From Rapana venosa (lineage: Eukaryota > Mollusca > Gastropoda > Neogastropoda > Muricidae): a stretch of DNA of 64,000 nucleotides. Positions 25,373 to 39,500 of this stretch are shown here, piece by piece (positions within the stretch are counted from its first letter, which is position 1; each line of letters starts with the position of its first letter). The stretch spans positions 39,545,225-39,609,224 of the forward strand of contig CM054138.1 in assembly GCA_028751875.1 (NCBI GenBank). The letters are read 5' to 3'. The position numbers and the translations under genes were made by a program. Under the pieces are notes generated by a model. It searched no databases. It was not told where the DNA came from and saw only the letters and a program-made list of their open reading frames with translations.

Positions 25373-27923
25373 ATATATAAAAAACCTTTTTTTTTTATAA
25401 CATGTCATACTTGAGTGGATATTTTTGATGTCACAAGGCCAAACTAAGATGATTGAAGAAAATGTATGTATATATGGCTACGTATGATAATTTGCTCTTT
25501 ACGTGAATTGGCTCGGTGTGCCTATAAAACAATTATATTAGAACGATTGAAGCAGAAAATAAAACAAAGCATACCCTGAAAGCGTTTATCCAGCTACATC
25601 CCATCTACATTACGCTGCTTACACCAGACACTTAACCTTTTGCTGCCCTGTCTCACTCTTCCCATTTTCTGTCATTTTCATCATTACCTATAAGCAAGAG
25701 AAGTGAGGTGTCTGGCGCCTCGCTCCCCTACGACCTTATAGGTTATGGGGCACCTTTACCTTTTCTTTTACCTATAAGCATGCACCCCAAACTTCATCAA
25801 GTAACATCTTCATCATACAAAGTCCTTTACTATCTGCATTATGAATTTTGCTGGATAACAAAGGTAGAGTGGTCAACCAGTCACTGTGTGTGACTTGACA
25901 TACACTCTTAAAGTTTGTTTCTTTAGGATTTTGTTTACACATCCATCCAAACAGCATTTGTCTATATGTAAGTGGCTGAGGATGCTTATATCCATATATC
26001 AATAGTTATATTGTTGCTCTTTACATTAATGAATAGAACACAAGAATGATGTGCATCTCTCATTAGCATAATTAACAACAAAAATTAAAATGGCAAAGAA
26101 GTCCATGGTTGTGTGTGTTATCTGTGGCAGAGTGGTGCGCACAGAAATACACCACCTGCAGTCCAGCCCCGCCAACCCCACCAGAGAGATTCTGGAGCTG
26201 AAAGATCATCTGGTGCAGCTGGAGAGAACTGTGAGTCCTGGGGTGGATGTGTCGTGATGTGTTGTGCTGGACCCCTACATGCTGGCCTGACACTTCACAC
26301 ACGTGATGCTCTGTCTCAGTGTAGCAGTTATTAACAAAGCAGACTGCCAGCAGGGAGGCTGGCTTGTCCCTTTCTCAAACAGCCATTATTGGCAGAGTTC
26401 TGTCACTTCATAATAACAAATCACTTTTGTATGCTGCAATACCCAAGTGATATAGGCTTTAAGCACACCAGGTACACGCATGTATGCACACACGCACATG
26501 CACACACACACATCAAGTAACTTTGCTATGGTCTTTACCTTCCCTGTAGTGTACATTGGGGGAGGGGTGAGGGGGAGAGTCCCTTAAGGTAAACTGCATT
26601 GTGCAGGTTATGTTCTAATGAATGTACATGCATAAATTAAAGTAACTTTAAAAAACAATTGTTTCACTCCCTAAATCAAACTGATTAGTTAAAGAAACAC
26701 CACCTTTTATACAGTGTTAGTATCTTGTGAAAGTAACTGTAAGATTATTCTGAAGACTACTTTTAGACTTGATTTGATGATTTTACCTAAATATTTGAAT
26801 GCGTACCTTTTGTTTTATCTGTCCATGTGTCGTGCTTTCAGGCTGTGATGTATTTAAGTGTCCTGCCAGAAGTGACCACTGATGGTGACAGCAGTGCCAA
26901 TGCTGTGTATGTATGTATGTACGCATGTATGTGTGTGACAGAATGCCACTCTGCTGGCTGACAACACCAACCTGCAGGGCAATGTGTCGTCAGTGACGGA
27001 GCAGTGTGACAAGCTGGAGAAACAGTTGGCCAGCCTGCAGTCACAGAACTCTCAGCTTCAGGGCCAGAACTCCTCACTGCAGTCACATAATGCTCAGCTG
27101 CAGGTAAGGACAGGGACTCGGACTGGAGAGAGGAGGAGGAGGTTCTTACTGTCAGGTTTCATCACCCTTCTGTGGGTGACTTCTGCAGAGATGAAAGACA
27201 CACAGATATCTATGCTTTACACTTCTAGTGATTGACGGTATCTTTCTTTAAGTACCTTTCATTCTTATTCTTGTTAATTTTGTGATGTCTTTACTTTCAA
27301 ATAGAAATTGCTAACTAAGACTTGGAAATTATCAAAGTTGGTTTAATAGTGTTTCTGCTTATTCACAAATTTCACTCTTCTGATGTGTGCATGTCCATGC
27401 ATGCAAGTATTATATCTTCATATGTTTTTATTCTGTGTGTGTATTTGTGTGTGTGTGAGAGTGTGTGTATATATTCCAAGTGGCGGAAGGGCTGTACATG
27501 TTGCTGTGTTTGGCTGGCTGCAGGTGGAGAACACGACGCTGCAGAGCAAGGGCTCCTCCCTGGCTGGGGAGAAGGCCGACCTGCAGACTCAGATGGCCAA
27601 CCTGGAGACAGAGCACGACGTGCTGATCCAGCGTCAGGAGGACATCCTGAGTCGCTACAAGGCCCTGGGCCATGACCATGCCCTGCTGCAGGACCTGCAC
27701 AAGCAGCTGTCCCTGGAGTACGAGGCCCTCATCTCGGAGCACGGCTCCCTCAAGTCCCTGCACAAAGCCCTCAAGGCCGAGCTGAAGGAGGCCCAGGACA
27801 AGCTGGAGGCTTTCTTGCAGGTTAGCATGCTGCCCCGACACATTCCAGGCTGTAGTTTGGTTGGTTGCTTGTTGTCTTTTTTTCTGTGTGTGTGGGGAGG
27901 GGAGGGGTGGATGTGTGGTGTGT

Positions 27924-27971
<48 letters not shown>

Positions 27972-30900
27972 GCTGCTAGGCTGGCACACTTCAGGATTTT
28001 TTTTGGTTTTCTTTTTCACTCTGTGTGTGTGAGAGAGAGAGGGAGGAGGGGAGGGGCAAATGAATGGACATGGGAGGGATTGTGGACTCTTGTGTCTTGT
28101 AGGTTGCTTTGCCTTCACATGTTTGTGGTATCTTCACCACAGATAACTGCATTCAGACTTGGAGTGTTGCATCTCCCATGATGACTTTAGCCATCTGACA
28201 CTGCTCATTCACTCTTTGTTTTTGGCACAGTTAATTTCAAAGCAGTTTTGTGTTGCTTGCTTTGTTCCATTTTTATTTGATACCAGTCTAAAAGAAAACA
28301 AAAAGAAAGTTATTCTACTGTGCTGAATGTATAGATATGAGGTCATACAAGTGAGGCATGCCCCCTTAACCACTCTTGCTCACACATGCACACACGTGCA
28401 CACACACAAGAAACACACACATACACAGAGGAAACAAACACACACCAAGGAAACACACACTCACACCACACACGCATACACACACACATACACACACACA
28501 CACACTCTCTCTCTCTCTCTCTCTCACTCTCACTCACCACACTGCGGCATGAACAAGCACACCCAAACTGTCAAAAATTGACCCTAAAATAAAATAAAAC
28601 GTCACAGCGGATACACCTATTCACCCTTGCCCACTGTGAACTGTGCCAGGGTAAAGACGATATGAACAAGATCAGAGAGATGCTGGAGAAGGAGCGCCAG
28701 CAGCTGGAGACAGAGCAGCGCTCGCTGGGCAACCTGCAGGTGGAGTACAACCGCTTGCGTAACGACCACGACGGTCTGTACAAGGCGTACGATCGCCTGA
28801 GCAAGGACTACAGTGACTCCCTGGCCAGCCACAAAGCCCTCAAGAGCGAGCTCAATGCCCTGCAGCTCAAGTCCACCGAGCAGCTTGGAGAGTTGACCGA
28901 GTGCAAGGAACAGCTGACGTCAGCCGTCAGTGAAGTGCAGAAAGCTGAAAACAGACTGGAGGTGAGTTCAGGATGGAAGAGGGTGTGTCTCTGGGGGATG
29001 GATAGGCTGTAGTCATGGGGATGCTTGTGTGTGGTGGTTGAAACAGGCTTGTATCTAAACAAACGTGTGATGACGTATGGGGTGGTGTGCACACATTATT
29101 CCTGACCATTAATGTGTCAGCCGAAATTGTTGAGTGCTTAGTATTTTTTTTCATTCCTTGCCTAGAGCTGCAAGGTTCACCAGTGGCAATATTTTTTGCA
29201 TATGCAGCCAAGGTAACCACATTCCAACTTCAGTGATACAGTTAGGAATTGAGCCGACCAATTTTGCCAGGACAGTCAGGAGGTACCTCCCTGCTCTTTC
29301 TGATTTTCAACTGTCGTGGGTTCTTTTGACTGCACAAGTCCATAAGAACACAGGTCCAGCTGGTTTAGAATCTCCTTTGAAAGATTTGACATTCAGTTAA
29401 GTTTTCCCATCAAACTGAGAAGAAAGGCCAAGGTCAGGAATCAAACCCAGAACCTTATGGTTAACTTGTTCGGCAGGTGAACATCTAAACTGTCCTACTA
29501 CCCTCCTTTTTAGTGCTTAGTATAGAAACATGGATGTCAGTCATGTAGATCTAGAAAAATGCATTTGCTCGTATGCTTTCAGGCACAAAGAAATAGGCAC
29601 ACACTCAGTACATGCAGAAGCTTGCTTGCAAGATTTCCCTGCAGAAATACTTGCTCCTATCAAACCATTACCACATATAAAATCAAATAATTGAAAATTC
29701 CAGAATTGGATTGCAAATAACAGGTTTCTCCTTTTAGTGATAATACCTCTGTTCAGTTGTATATGTGTATGTGCACACTGAATTGTCCTGCACATTCTAT
29801 GTATGTGTATTTTACTTTTTTATATTTATTTTATTTTTTATTTCAAGGATAATGGAATAAGCACTCATATGCTTTTTTACATCCAGTTCCTGTGTGTATG
29901 CGGTTTTGTAAATTTTCTCATCTGTTCCCACCCGCACACAATAGCCTACTCTTACAAAAAGTGGAACAGGATTTGACACGTGCGCAAGATGTTCTGCATG
30001 CGCTCGCACACGGTGTATGCACATGTGTGCATGTTGTATGTCGAAGTGTGAGCCTGTGTCTGTCCAGGTGAGAGTGTACAGGTGTGATTCTATGCAAGTG
30101 TTTCATCATTGCTTTTTTCTGAGTTTCCTGAATCTTTTTTTTTCTTTCTTCTTCTTCAGACGATGTACCAAGTGAACGAGCGTCTGGAGAACGAGAACCA
30201 GACCTTGCTGCTGCAGATCCAGCAGCTGTTGAACCAGAACCACGACCTGCTGACCCAGGCCTTGAACAGCAAGGACCACTTCGCTGAGGAGGAAAAGCAA
30301 TACCTGTAGGGAAAACATCCCTCCTTCCTTTCTTTCTGTTCAGAGGAAAAGCAATACCTGTAGGGAAACCATTCCTCCTTTCTTTCTTTCTGTTCAGAGG
30401 AAAAGCAATACCTGTAGGGAAACCATTCCTCCTTTCTTTCTTTCTGTTCAGAGGAAAAACTATACCTGTAGGGAAACCATTCCTCCTTTCTTTCTTTCTG
30501 TTCAGAGGAAAAACTATACTTGTAGGGAACACATTCCTCCTTTCTTTCTTTCTGTTCAGAGGAAAAACTATACCTGTAGGGAAACCATTCCTCCTTTCTT
30601 TCTTTCTGTTCAGAGGAAAAACTATACTTGTGGGGAAAACATTCCGCCTTTCTTTCTTTCTGTTCGGGGGAAAAACTATACTTGTAGGGAAAACATTCCT
30701 CCTTTCTTTCTTTCTGTTCAGAAGAAAAGCTCTACTTGTAGGGAAACCATTCCTCCTTTCTTTCTTTCTGTTCGGAGGAAAAACAATACTTGTAGGGAAT
30801 ACACTCCTCTTTCTGTCTTTCTTTTTGTTTTTTGATATTTGCTGTTTTTCTGAGGCTGCTGGAAACGGTGCATTGTCCGGGGACTGATGTCCGGGTTTGT

Positions 30901-33544
30901 GACAGGTCTTGCCCTGTACCTCTAGTAGATGTTGGTGCTGCCAGTCCCTACTTAGCATACCAATGTGTTCTGTGACTGTAACTGGCATTAAAGTGAATGT
31001 AAGTTGCACAATACAGAACCGTGTAGTAATGTGTTTTTCTTTTCTGTTTTAAAGCTCCCTGTTTGCATTATTTGGTTTTAGATGTGAAAAGAAAGAAGAA
31101 AAAATCTCAGTATTTTATGTGGGCCTTTCCTGTGGTTGAGCTCCCTAGTTAATTCTGTTTCTTTGACAGATTGGTGGATAATCTGCATGTTTTATCTGTT
31201 GTTGTTTTTTAAATCAATATTGTGACCCACAGAAATGATGATACTGCTTTAAGACAACATTTTTTTATGTTGTTGTGACTTGTACCTTTTTTAATGGAAA
31301 TATTTTTCAGTACTGTAGTTGATGTTTTATATTTTCTGAACATGATATTTTGGACACACTAATCTCTTTTTTCCTCTGAGGCTGCTTCATAATGGCATGA
31401 TTTTCCCCTGCACTCTTTCAGAGAAAAACTATCAGAGCTTCGTCGTCAAAAGGAACGATTAGAAGAGAAGATCATGGAACACTACAAGAACAGATTGAAT
31501 TCACCTAAAAAGTGAGTACATATGGTTTTTATGGATTTTGTATATGTTCATTCAGTGTTTTGTCATGGTGCAAGATTTGTGTCATTTGTTCGTGGACTAT
31601 TTTGCTTTACAAGTAGGGATACATGTGGATATGTTACTTGTTCATAGACGTGAGCGTGTGTGCATGTGAAATGGATTGTCAGTTAGCTGTTTGTGTTACT
31701 GGAAGGAGAACTGATCCCTTGTGCTGATATTGATGACTGATATTAGGATACATCTGTGTGGAAAATGGTTTGAGGACAACATATTACAAAATGTATAAGC
31801 CATATCATACACATCAAAGATATCAACCTATTTCATTCAAAATTAGACAGTGACATAAGTGTATATATGAATTGTGTCATTAATATTATTATCTAAGATT
31901 TAACATGATCAGTGGGTAGAATAAAATAGTTCTGAGGTTTTGAAAGCTTGAAATGTTTTTTTCTGAAAATATGATTTACACTCTTTCTTGACCAATTGTT
32001 GAAGTCAGGGCATATTATTCATAAGTACCCCTAACTTTGAAAACTTGTACAGTTGAAGTTTTGATCTACCTTGCTTGTGCACATTGTGTTGTTGCAGGAA
32101 CAAAGGCATTGGTGCTATGATAGCCAGAAAGGCCAGGAACATCATCTCCAGGGTAAGATGTGGAACCATAGTAGAGATCCAGTTTCAAATAGAAACATAA
32201 AGAAGATCATGGATTCAGTTTATAGAAACATATGATTTAGAAAAATCATGGATTCAGTTTAGAATACAAAAAACATGATTTAGAAAGATCATGGATTCAG
32301 TTCAAAATACTATAGAAAAAAAATTGATGTGAAAAGATGATGCATAGCTGCCAACCAGTCCTTTTTTTTCAGGGAATTTTTCTGGTTTTTAGTTGCAATG
32401 CCATTTTGGTTTTTTAAAGACAATTTTCTCCCTCATGCGGATGCCAGGGGCCTGTCAGTATAAAAACCATCCTGCCTCCTGGAAATTCTGTGCTATGAAT
32501 TCCCTCTTTTCTATCCCTCTCTTTGTTTCAGTCCGCTTGTCCATGTAACTAATGCCTGATCCAACAGCAATCTCATTCACAGGCCCCCAGACGAAGCAAG
32601 AGTCGTCCTGATCTGACCACACTGAACGACACCTCTTCCCAGGGCTCAGGCTCTCATGGTGACTCCATGGAAACTGTCAATGACAGCATGAAAAGAGGTG
32701 AGAGTGTCTTGCAAGGCCTGTAAGACATCTATCATTCATCATTGTCATCATGTCATTGCTTTATTCATGACTCCCGATTCTTCCTTCTCAGTTTTGCTCT
32801 TGCTTTCAGTCAGATTATTAAGCAAGAGTACTACTGTTGTGAATAAGAGCAGTCAATAACTAACTGCTTTATAAATGAAATATAATGCGGGAAGAGTCAT
32901 GTCTTTAACCTTTTCAATGCTGACTAGTGTGAGTGCTCACCCGACAGAAATAGAACTGATGGGACTGAGTCTGTTGGTTTGGGGAAAAGACCCACCACTT
33001 ATTTACTAAACTTTACTAAGGAATGAGCATTGTGGAGTTTTCTGCCTCTGTTTCTTGTAGATGATCATGCAGACGTGTGCAGTGTTTCTTGCTGTTGTTG
33101 TGAATGCTTTGCCTTACTAGTAAGCAGAGGGTCCCTCTGGCCAGTGGTGTGTGATGATGATCCTTGTCAACCAGATTGTCCATGCTTAAAGGCAGAAGTG
33201 CTGTGCTGAGCTCTCTGGTATGAGTTTTGTAAATGGAAGCATTAAGGCCTTTTCTGTGTTGCAGTTTGGCGAGATGCTCCTAGCTAAATGTAATGATTGT
33301 TGCTTTGCACCATGCAATGAGGTTTAAACATTTGATTCATTATGGGGTTTTATCATTAAAAGCTATGTTAATACCATCAAAAGGCTGATATCATGAAGGT
33401 TCATTTCGTGTTCTATTCAGTTTAAAACTGAAAACAGCGACTAAAGTGTTTCCCAAAGTCATAGGTTAGTATATTCTGGCATTCACTGCATGCACATCTG
33501 TTGCTTGTTTTCAAGCACACACACACATACACGCACACACACAT

Positions 33545-33588
<44 letters not shown>

Positions 33589-36500
33589 TTTTATGCACAT
33601 TTATTCATATGCATTGTGAATGTGTATATACTCATATATATTAATGTTCATAGTGATGTATAAATTTGCAGATGTATATCTGAGTGTGAGCTTTTTATAG
33701 TGGTGTACAACACACAATCACACACAAACACACTCATACACACACTCAGAATTTAAAAAAAAAAAAAAACGTGGGAATAAAAAAGGCTGCACCAATCCTA
33801 ATGACTGGGAGACAACTGCTCTGCACAGCGAAGACATCAGACGGTCTACACAGCCAATCAAGGGAAAGTCCTTGGGGGCTGGCCAATCAGAAGAAAGCGC
33901 TGGCCAAGTCGTACAGTGCTCTGCCCCAGCCTGACTCCCCCACCCGCCACAGAGACACTGTGGCCAGCCTGCGAGGTAGCCTCCCCTCTGGACGTTGTGG
34001 CATGAACGTGGGAAAGTAGTTTCTGCCTGGTAGATAGAGTAGTGTGGGCTATAAGGCGCCTTTTGTTCAGTGGAATCTGCTCTTTCAGCCTACTGGTATG
34101 GGCTATAAGGCGCCTTTTGTTCAGTGGAATCTGCTCTTTCAGCCTACTGGGTGTTTTTTTTACAGCTTGTGTATATTCCACCATTGATGGACCTGTCATA
34201 GGAACTCGGTCTGACCTTTTTTCAGCTGTAATTACTGTGAATCAAAACAAGAATAAGAATCAAACATTGCACTCAGTTACTGCCCAGTACAAAACTCTTA
34301 AAAAGTGTTACTTCCAATTTCATACTGGTAGAAAACTTGAGAAAACAAAGTTATGTGGTCATTGCAGGTTCATTTTCTGCCTGATACCAGTTTTCATCAC
34401 ATAAATGTTTTTCTAAGATGTATATGAAAGCATGGCACAAGGAGAGGTGGACAGCAGACAGAGAAGAATTGCCCATCTAAGAAGTATTTCAGCCCTTGAG
34501 TTCATCAGCTCTGAGGAAGTGGGATCACATCTGGTCGTGACTCCTAGATGTCCACCTGCTTCTAAAATCAAGTGTCACATTTTTCTGGGCCAGAAAATAT
34601 CAATAAGAAGTGGTTGGCTGGGTGTGTTTCAGATTTAGGTGTCTTCAGTCTTTCTTTATTTCTGGTCAGTATCCAAACTGGGTATAATGGCAGTTTCCTG
34701 CTCTGAAATAGATTGATAACAATAGGCTTCTAACAATACCCTTGCTATATAAAGTCACTTATGATGAAATGTCTAAAATGTGGTTTCTTTCTGTACCATA
34801 CTATTATGTTGAAACGGAGTGGAACAGTAAAGTGAAGTAAGGATCAGTGAGTACCTCACAGACTGAACAAACAGCGCCTCATAGTTACCTGCCAGGTAAC
34901 TCCAGTCCAAATGAAGGGAATCTCGTGTAGAGTTGTGCTGGACCACCTGGGATGATGTCTAGAACAGAATGTGTTGTGGTAGACCTTGTTGTGCCAGTAG
35001 CCTTGCTGAATGTTGTTACCTTTAGGTCATCCTCCATTTCATTTGTTGTGGTTGTTGTTGATCATTTATGAAAATGATTCACTTCTGGACTTAAAGCCAC
35101 CACAGTATTATAAAAAGTTTTCTGTGGTTGGTATTATGGTATTATCCCATCAAACTTCATGAATAAAGTGATGAATTGTCGAATGATATCTTTTCAGAAG
35201 TGAGCCATGTGTTAGGCTTAGAATGTTTGAGGGAAGTGTAGGTTGATCCTGGGGCTGTATCACTGGGGAAATAGTTTGCAAAGCAAATAAATATTTTGAT
35301 ACTATAATAATGTGTGGTAATTGTGGTTTTATGAAGGAGAGAAGCAAAGGAGTAGACAAGCAGATTGTGAAACAGCTGTCAGGACAACCTTAGTGCCAAG
35401 CTACTTTTTTCTATGTGGATTTGAATTTGACAGCCTTGAGTATCTTTTTTTGAACATGAAATTCTAGCCTAATGTGTATCTTGTATTGGAACCTGACATT
35501 GTTAATGATTCCAGGATCATGATTATTTTCGTGGCTAAGAATTGTGACTGTGTATATTCATTGTAAAAGTAATACGATGTTATTTGGAGATAATTCTTCA
35601 AACTCATTCTGAGAATTTGAATTTTTATCATAATTATTTGAATTTTGTGATTTTTTTCTCCTTCTTCAATCTAGTGAGTTTAAAAGTAAGCTTAAAAGTT
35701 AACTTGCATTCATGTTGTATTCTCTGGATTTGGTATTGTCCTTATGTGTTTGTGTGATGAAAAACACCTGCATGTAGAAGATGAAATGGCTGTGGCACTG
35801 CCTGCTGAGTGTTGCATGCAACAGTGGATGAATACCAAAAATATTCATTGATGTCTGAGAATAAAACTGTTGATCTGCACAAAGTCTGCCAGTTGAAAGA
35901 AAACAGAAGAAACCCCAAAAGAATGTGAAAATGGTGATCGGAGCACCAAACCAAATAAATATGTCTTTGTTTGTTGCCCAGAAGGCAGTCTTACCAGTGT
36001 ATGCATTTGTTGTCACTGTTGTCATCTCATCATTCAGATTCCTTTCTGGTGGTGGTTTTTATCTATTAATGAGTGCAAGATATTACAAAGCAGTGCATTG
36101 CACTGTGTAACAAAGGTGTGCATGCTGCCCTGTACATATATGCAGCTGCTGTTGTGGAAAGGAGGGGCAGGTGTGTGGGTGCGGGCAGGTTCCCAGCACA
36201 GGGCCACTTCATCACCCTGCTCATCTCTGTGTCCAGTACTGCTGCTGCTGTCTGAGTACTCTCTCTCTCTCTTTCCCTGTCTCTCTCCCCCCCCCCCCCC
36301 CTCTCTCTCTCCCCCCCTCTCTCTCTGCCTTGGGGGCTGGCTGGCTGGCTAGTGGTCAAGTCCCTGGCTTGTCTGCTGGAAAAGGCGCTGTGCAGTCACG
36401 TGGCTTTTCTAGGGAAAGAAAGAGAAAGAAAGGGAAAGGACTTCCCCCCACCCCACTCCACTGAAAGAAATAAGAAGAAACCAGACAATGAAAATCAACT

Positions 36501-39500
36501 GGGAAAAAAGTTATATGGAAAGAACAAAGAAAAAGAAATGAGAGTAAAAAAATATTGATAAACGTTAGCAAAAGTACAGTGTGTTCAGATACTGCCATTG
36601 AGATCACAGATACATCATCCCTGCAGATGTAGACTTGTTGCTAGGTTCCATGAGCTTGTGAAGACTCGGGAGGCGTGCAGTAAGTTGTCATCTGCAGATG
36701 AGATTCCTCTTTTCTTTTTTCCTTTTTCTTTGGGGTGAAATATGTATATAGCTGGAGTGTTGAAAGGTCTGGATAGAAAGAAAGAAATTGTAACTGGTTG
36801 CATTTATATAGACTAGTTTTCAGACAGGAAAGGTGTGGTATTAATGTTATCACACTAAAGAATCTTTTCTGTTCAGATTTTTCTTTAGAGAGACATGGGA
36901 CTTGGCCAGAAGACTGTTGGGTTTTTCCTTTGCTGGTTTTTTGTGTGTGTTTGTTTAAAGGATGTTTTTGTTGGTGTTCAAAATTTGATATTCATTTCAG
37001 ATTGCTTTGAATTGTTATTAGCTTTATGTGACATATGCCTTCAAGACTTTTGTTCTGTTTTAAGTTTTATTTTGCAAGTTTGTACTGTTTGCTTATTTGG
37101 CGTCATAGTACTGAGTGTTATTCACAACATTATGAGTTTGAGAGCATTGATTTTTATTTGTTGTGCCCAATTGTTTTTGTTTTGGGGGTTTTTTTCTGCA
37201 TGGGTTTTATGGTTGTAACTGACTTTGAAATTGGGAGTGAGTGATTTGTTGTATAGGAATATGGTTTTGAAACAGACTTAGGTATGATGAAGATTATCAG
37301 TACACTTTGAGCATAGAGAGGAGAAGGTGTGCTTTTCTATGTATGTGGTTGACAATTGATTTGAACTACTAAAAGTGTGAAACACAAAAAGTGTAAAACC
37401 TTAAATCCGCTGTTTCAAATATGGGAAATGATAGACAACAATGACAACCTCTTTTTGGTTGTTTTTGGTTTGGTCAGGGCTTTAGAGTCCCTGTACAAAT
37501 AGTGCAGATGGTTTTTAAGAAGGAATGACAAAACTGCTGTTGCTACAGAATTCATAACGCTTTGTTAATTTAGTTTCTTAATCAATACTTTTTCTTAAAA
37601 AGTGTGAATTCACATAATTATATGCACACACAGACAGGTAGATATTACAAACATACACATTTAATTTTCTCTCTCTCTCTTGCTCTCTCCCCCTACCTCC
37701 CTCCCTCTCTCTCTCCTCCCTCCCTCAACTGGCTACACTTGTCATGGCACCCAACTTTCGTGCAGTGTGTCATGGGCAAGACAAGCCTAGCGGAGCCCCA
37801 TTCCCTTCTAGATGGCAGATGGCATGCTGCCTACGTTCCCTTCTAGATGGCAGATGGCATGCTGCCTACGTTCCCTTCTAGATGGCACATGGCATGCTGC
37901 CTGTGTTCCCTTCTAGATGGCACATGGCATGCTGCCTGTGTTCCCTTCTAGATGGCAGATGGCATGCTACCTATGTTCCCTTCTAGATGGCACATGGCAT
38001 GCTGCCTGTGTTCCCTTCTAGATGGCAGATGGCATGCTGCCTGTGTTCCCTTCTAGATGGCACATGGCATGCTGCCTGTGTTCCCTTCTAGATGGCAGAT
38101 GGCATGCTGCCTGTGTTCCCTTCTAGATGGCAGATGGCATGCTGCCTGTGTTCCCTTCTAGATGGCACATGGCATGCTGCCTGTGTTCCCTTCTAGATGG
38201 CAGATGGCATGCTGCCTACGTTCCCTTCTAGATGGCAGATGGCATGCTGCCTGTGTTCCCTTCTAGATGGCACATGGCATGCTGCCTGTGTTCCCTTCTA
38301 GATGGCATGCTGCCTACGTTCCCTTCTAGATGGCAGATGGCATGCTGCCTGTGTTCCCTTCTAGATGGCACATGGCATGCTGCCTGTGTTCCCTTCTAGA
38401 TGGCAGATGGCATGCTGCCTACGTTCCCTTCTAGATGGCAGATGGCATGCTACCTATGTTCCCTTCTAGATGGCAGATGGCATGCTGCCTGTGTTCTCTT
38501 CTAGATGGCACATGGCATGCTGCCTGTGTTCCCTTCTAGATGGCACATGGCATGCTGCCTGTGTTCCCTTCTAGATGGCAGATGGCATGCTACCTATGTT
38601 CCCTTCTAGATGGCAGATGGCATGCTGCCTGTGTTCCCTTCTAGATGGCACATGGCATGCTGCCTGTGTTCGCTTCTAGATGGCATGCTACCTATGTTCC
38701 CTTCTAGATGGCAGATGGCATGCTACCTGCGTTCCCTTCTAGATGGCATGCTACCTATGTTCCCTTCTAGATGGCAGATGGCATGCTGCCTGCGTTCCCT
38801 TCTAGGGGGAAAAATCAAACTAAATGTCAAGTCTTTTGGAGGAGACTCTAAACCAGTCAGACCTGTGTGCTTACAGACTTGTGCATGTAACCCCCCCCCC
38901 TCCCCCCTTCCCAAAAGTTGAAAATCAGAAAGGGCAAGGAGGTACCTCCTGACTGTCCTGGCAAAATTTGTAGGGTCAATGCCCAACTGTATCCCTGAAG
39001 TCAGAATGCATCTACCTTAAAAGTGGGACAAAAAAACCCACCCCAAAATACCAGTCACATAATCAAAACCATTGGCGAATCTGAGATTCTCAGGCTCTAG
39101 CCAAGGAACAGGGGAAAATGTCATTCATGAAAACTTATGTGTGCCACATGACTGTGTTGTGTAGTAAAGCGATGATTGACATGACTCTGTTAACATTTGC
39201 TCAGTCCTTATTTAGTGTTATGTGAGCTATGTATGAAAGAGTCACCAAAATGCGCGTTTCTTGGAGCTGATATATAAAAACAGAGTAGGAAGAATAGGCG
39301 ACTCTTTGTTTGAACTGAGCAATGATGGTTTTTTGTTGTTGTTTTTTAAACTGAGCAATGATGTACTTTGCTGATTTCCATGTTGTATGACCAGCATATT
39401 ACAGAACAGGATGCAGTGTATGAGTTCTTCTAATGACTCTGAGCAGAGTTGATATGTCAGAGGATCGGTGGTCGGTGGTCTGGAGGTAATGCGCCTGTCA

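Noticed and set aside
29918..31009. 363-codon frame on the - strand
   Set aside because: Produced by the 54-bp array next to exon 18 (period 18 codons, repeating NRKKERRN) plus part of exon 18 read backwards.
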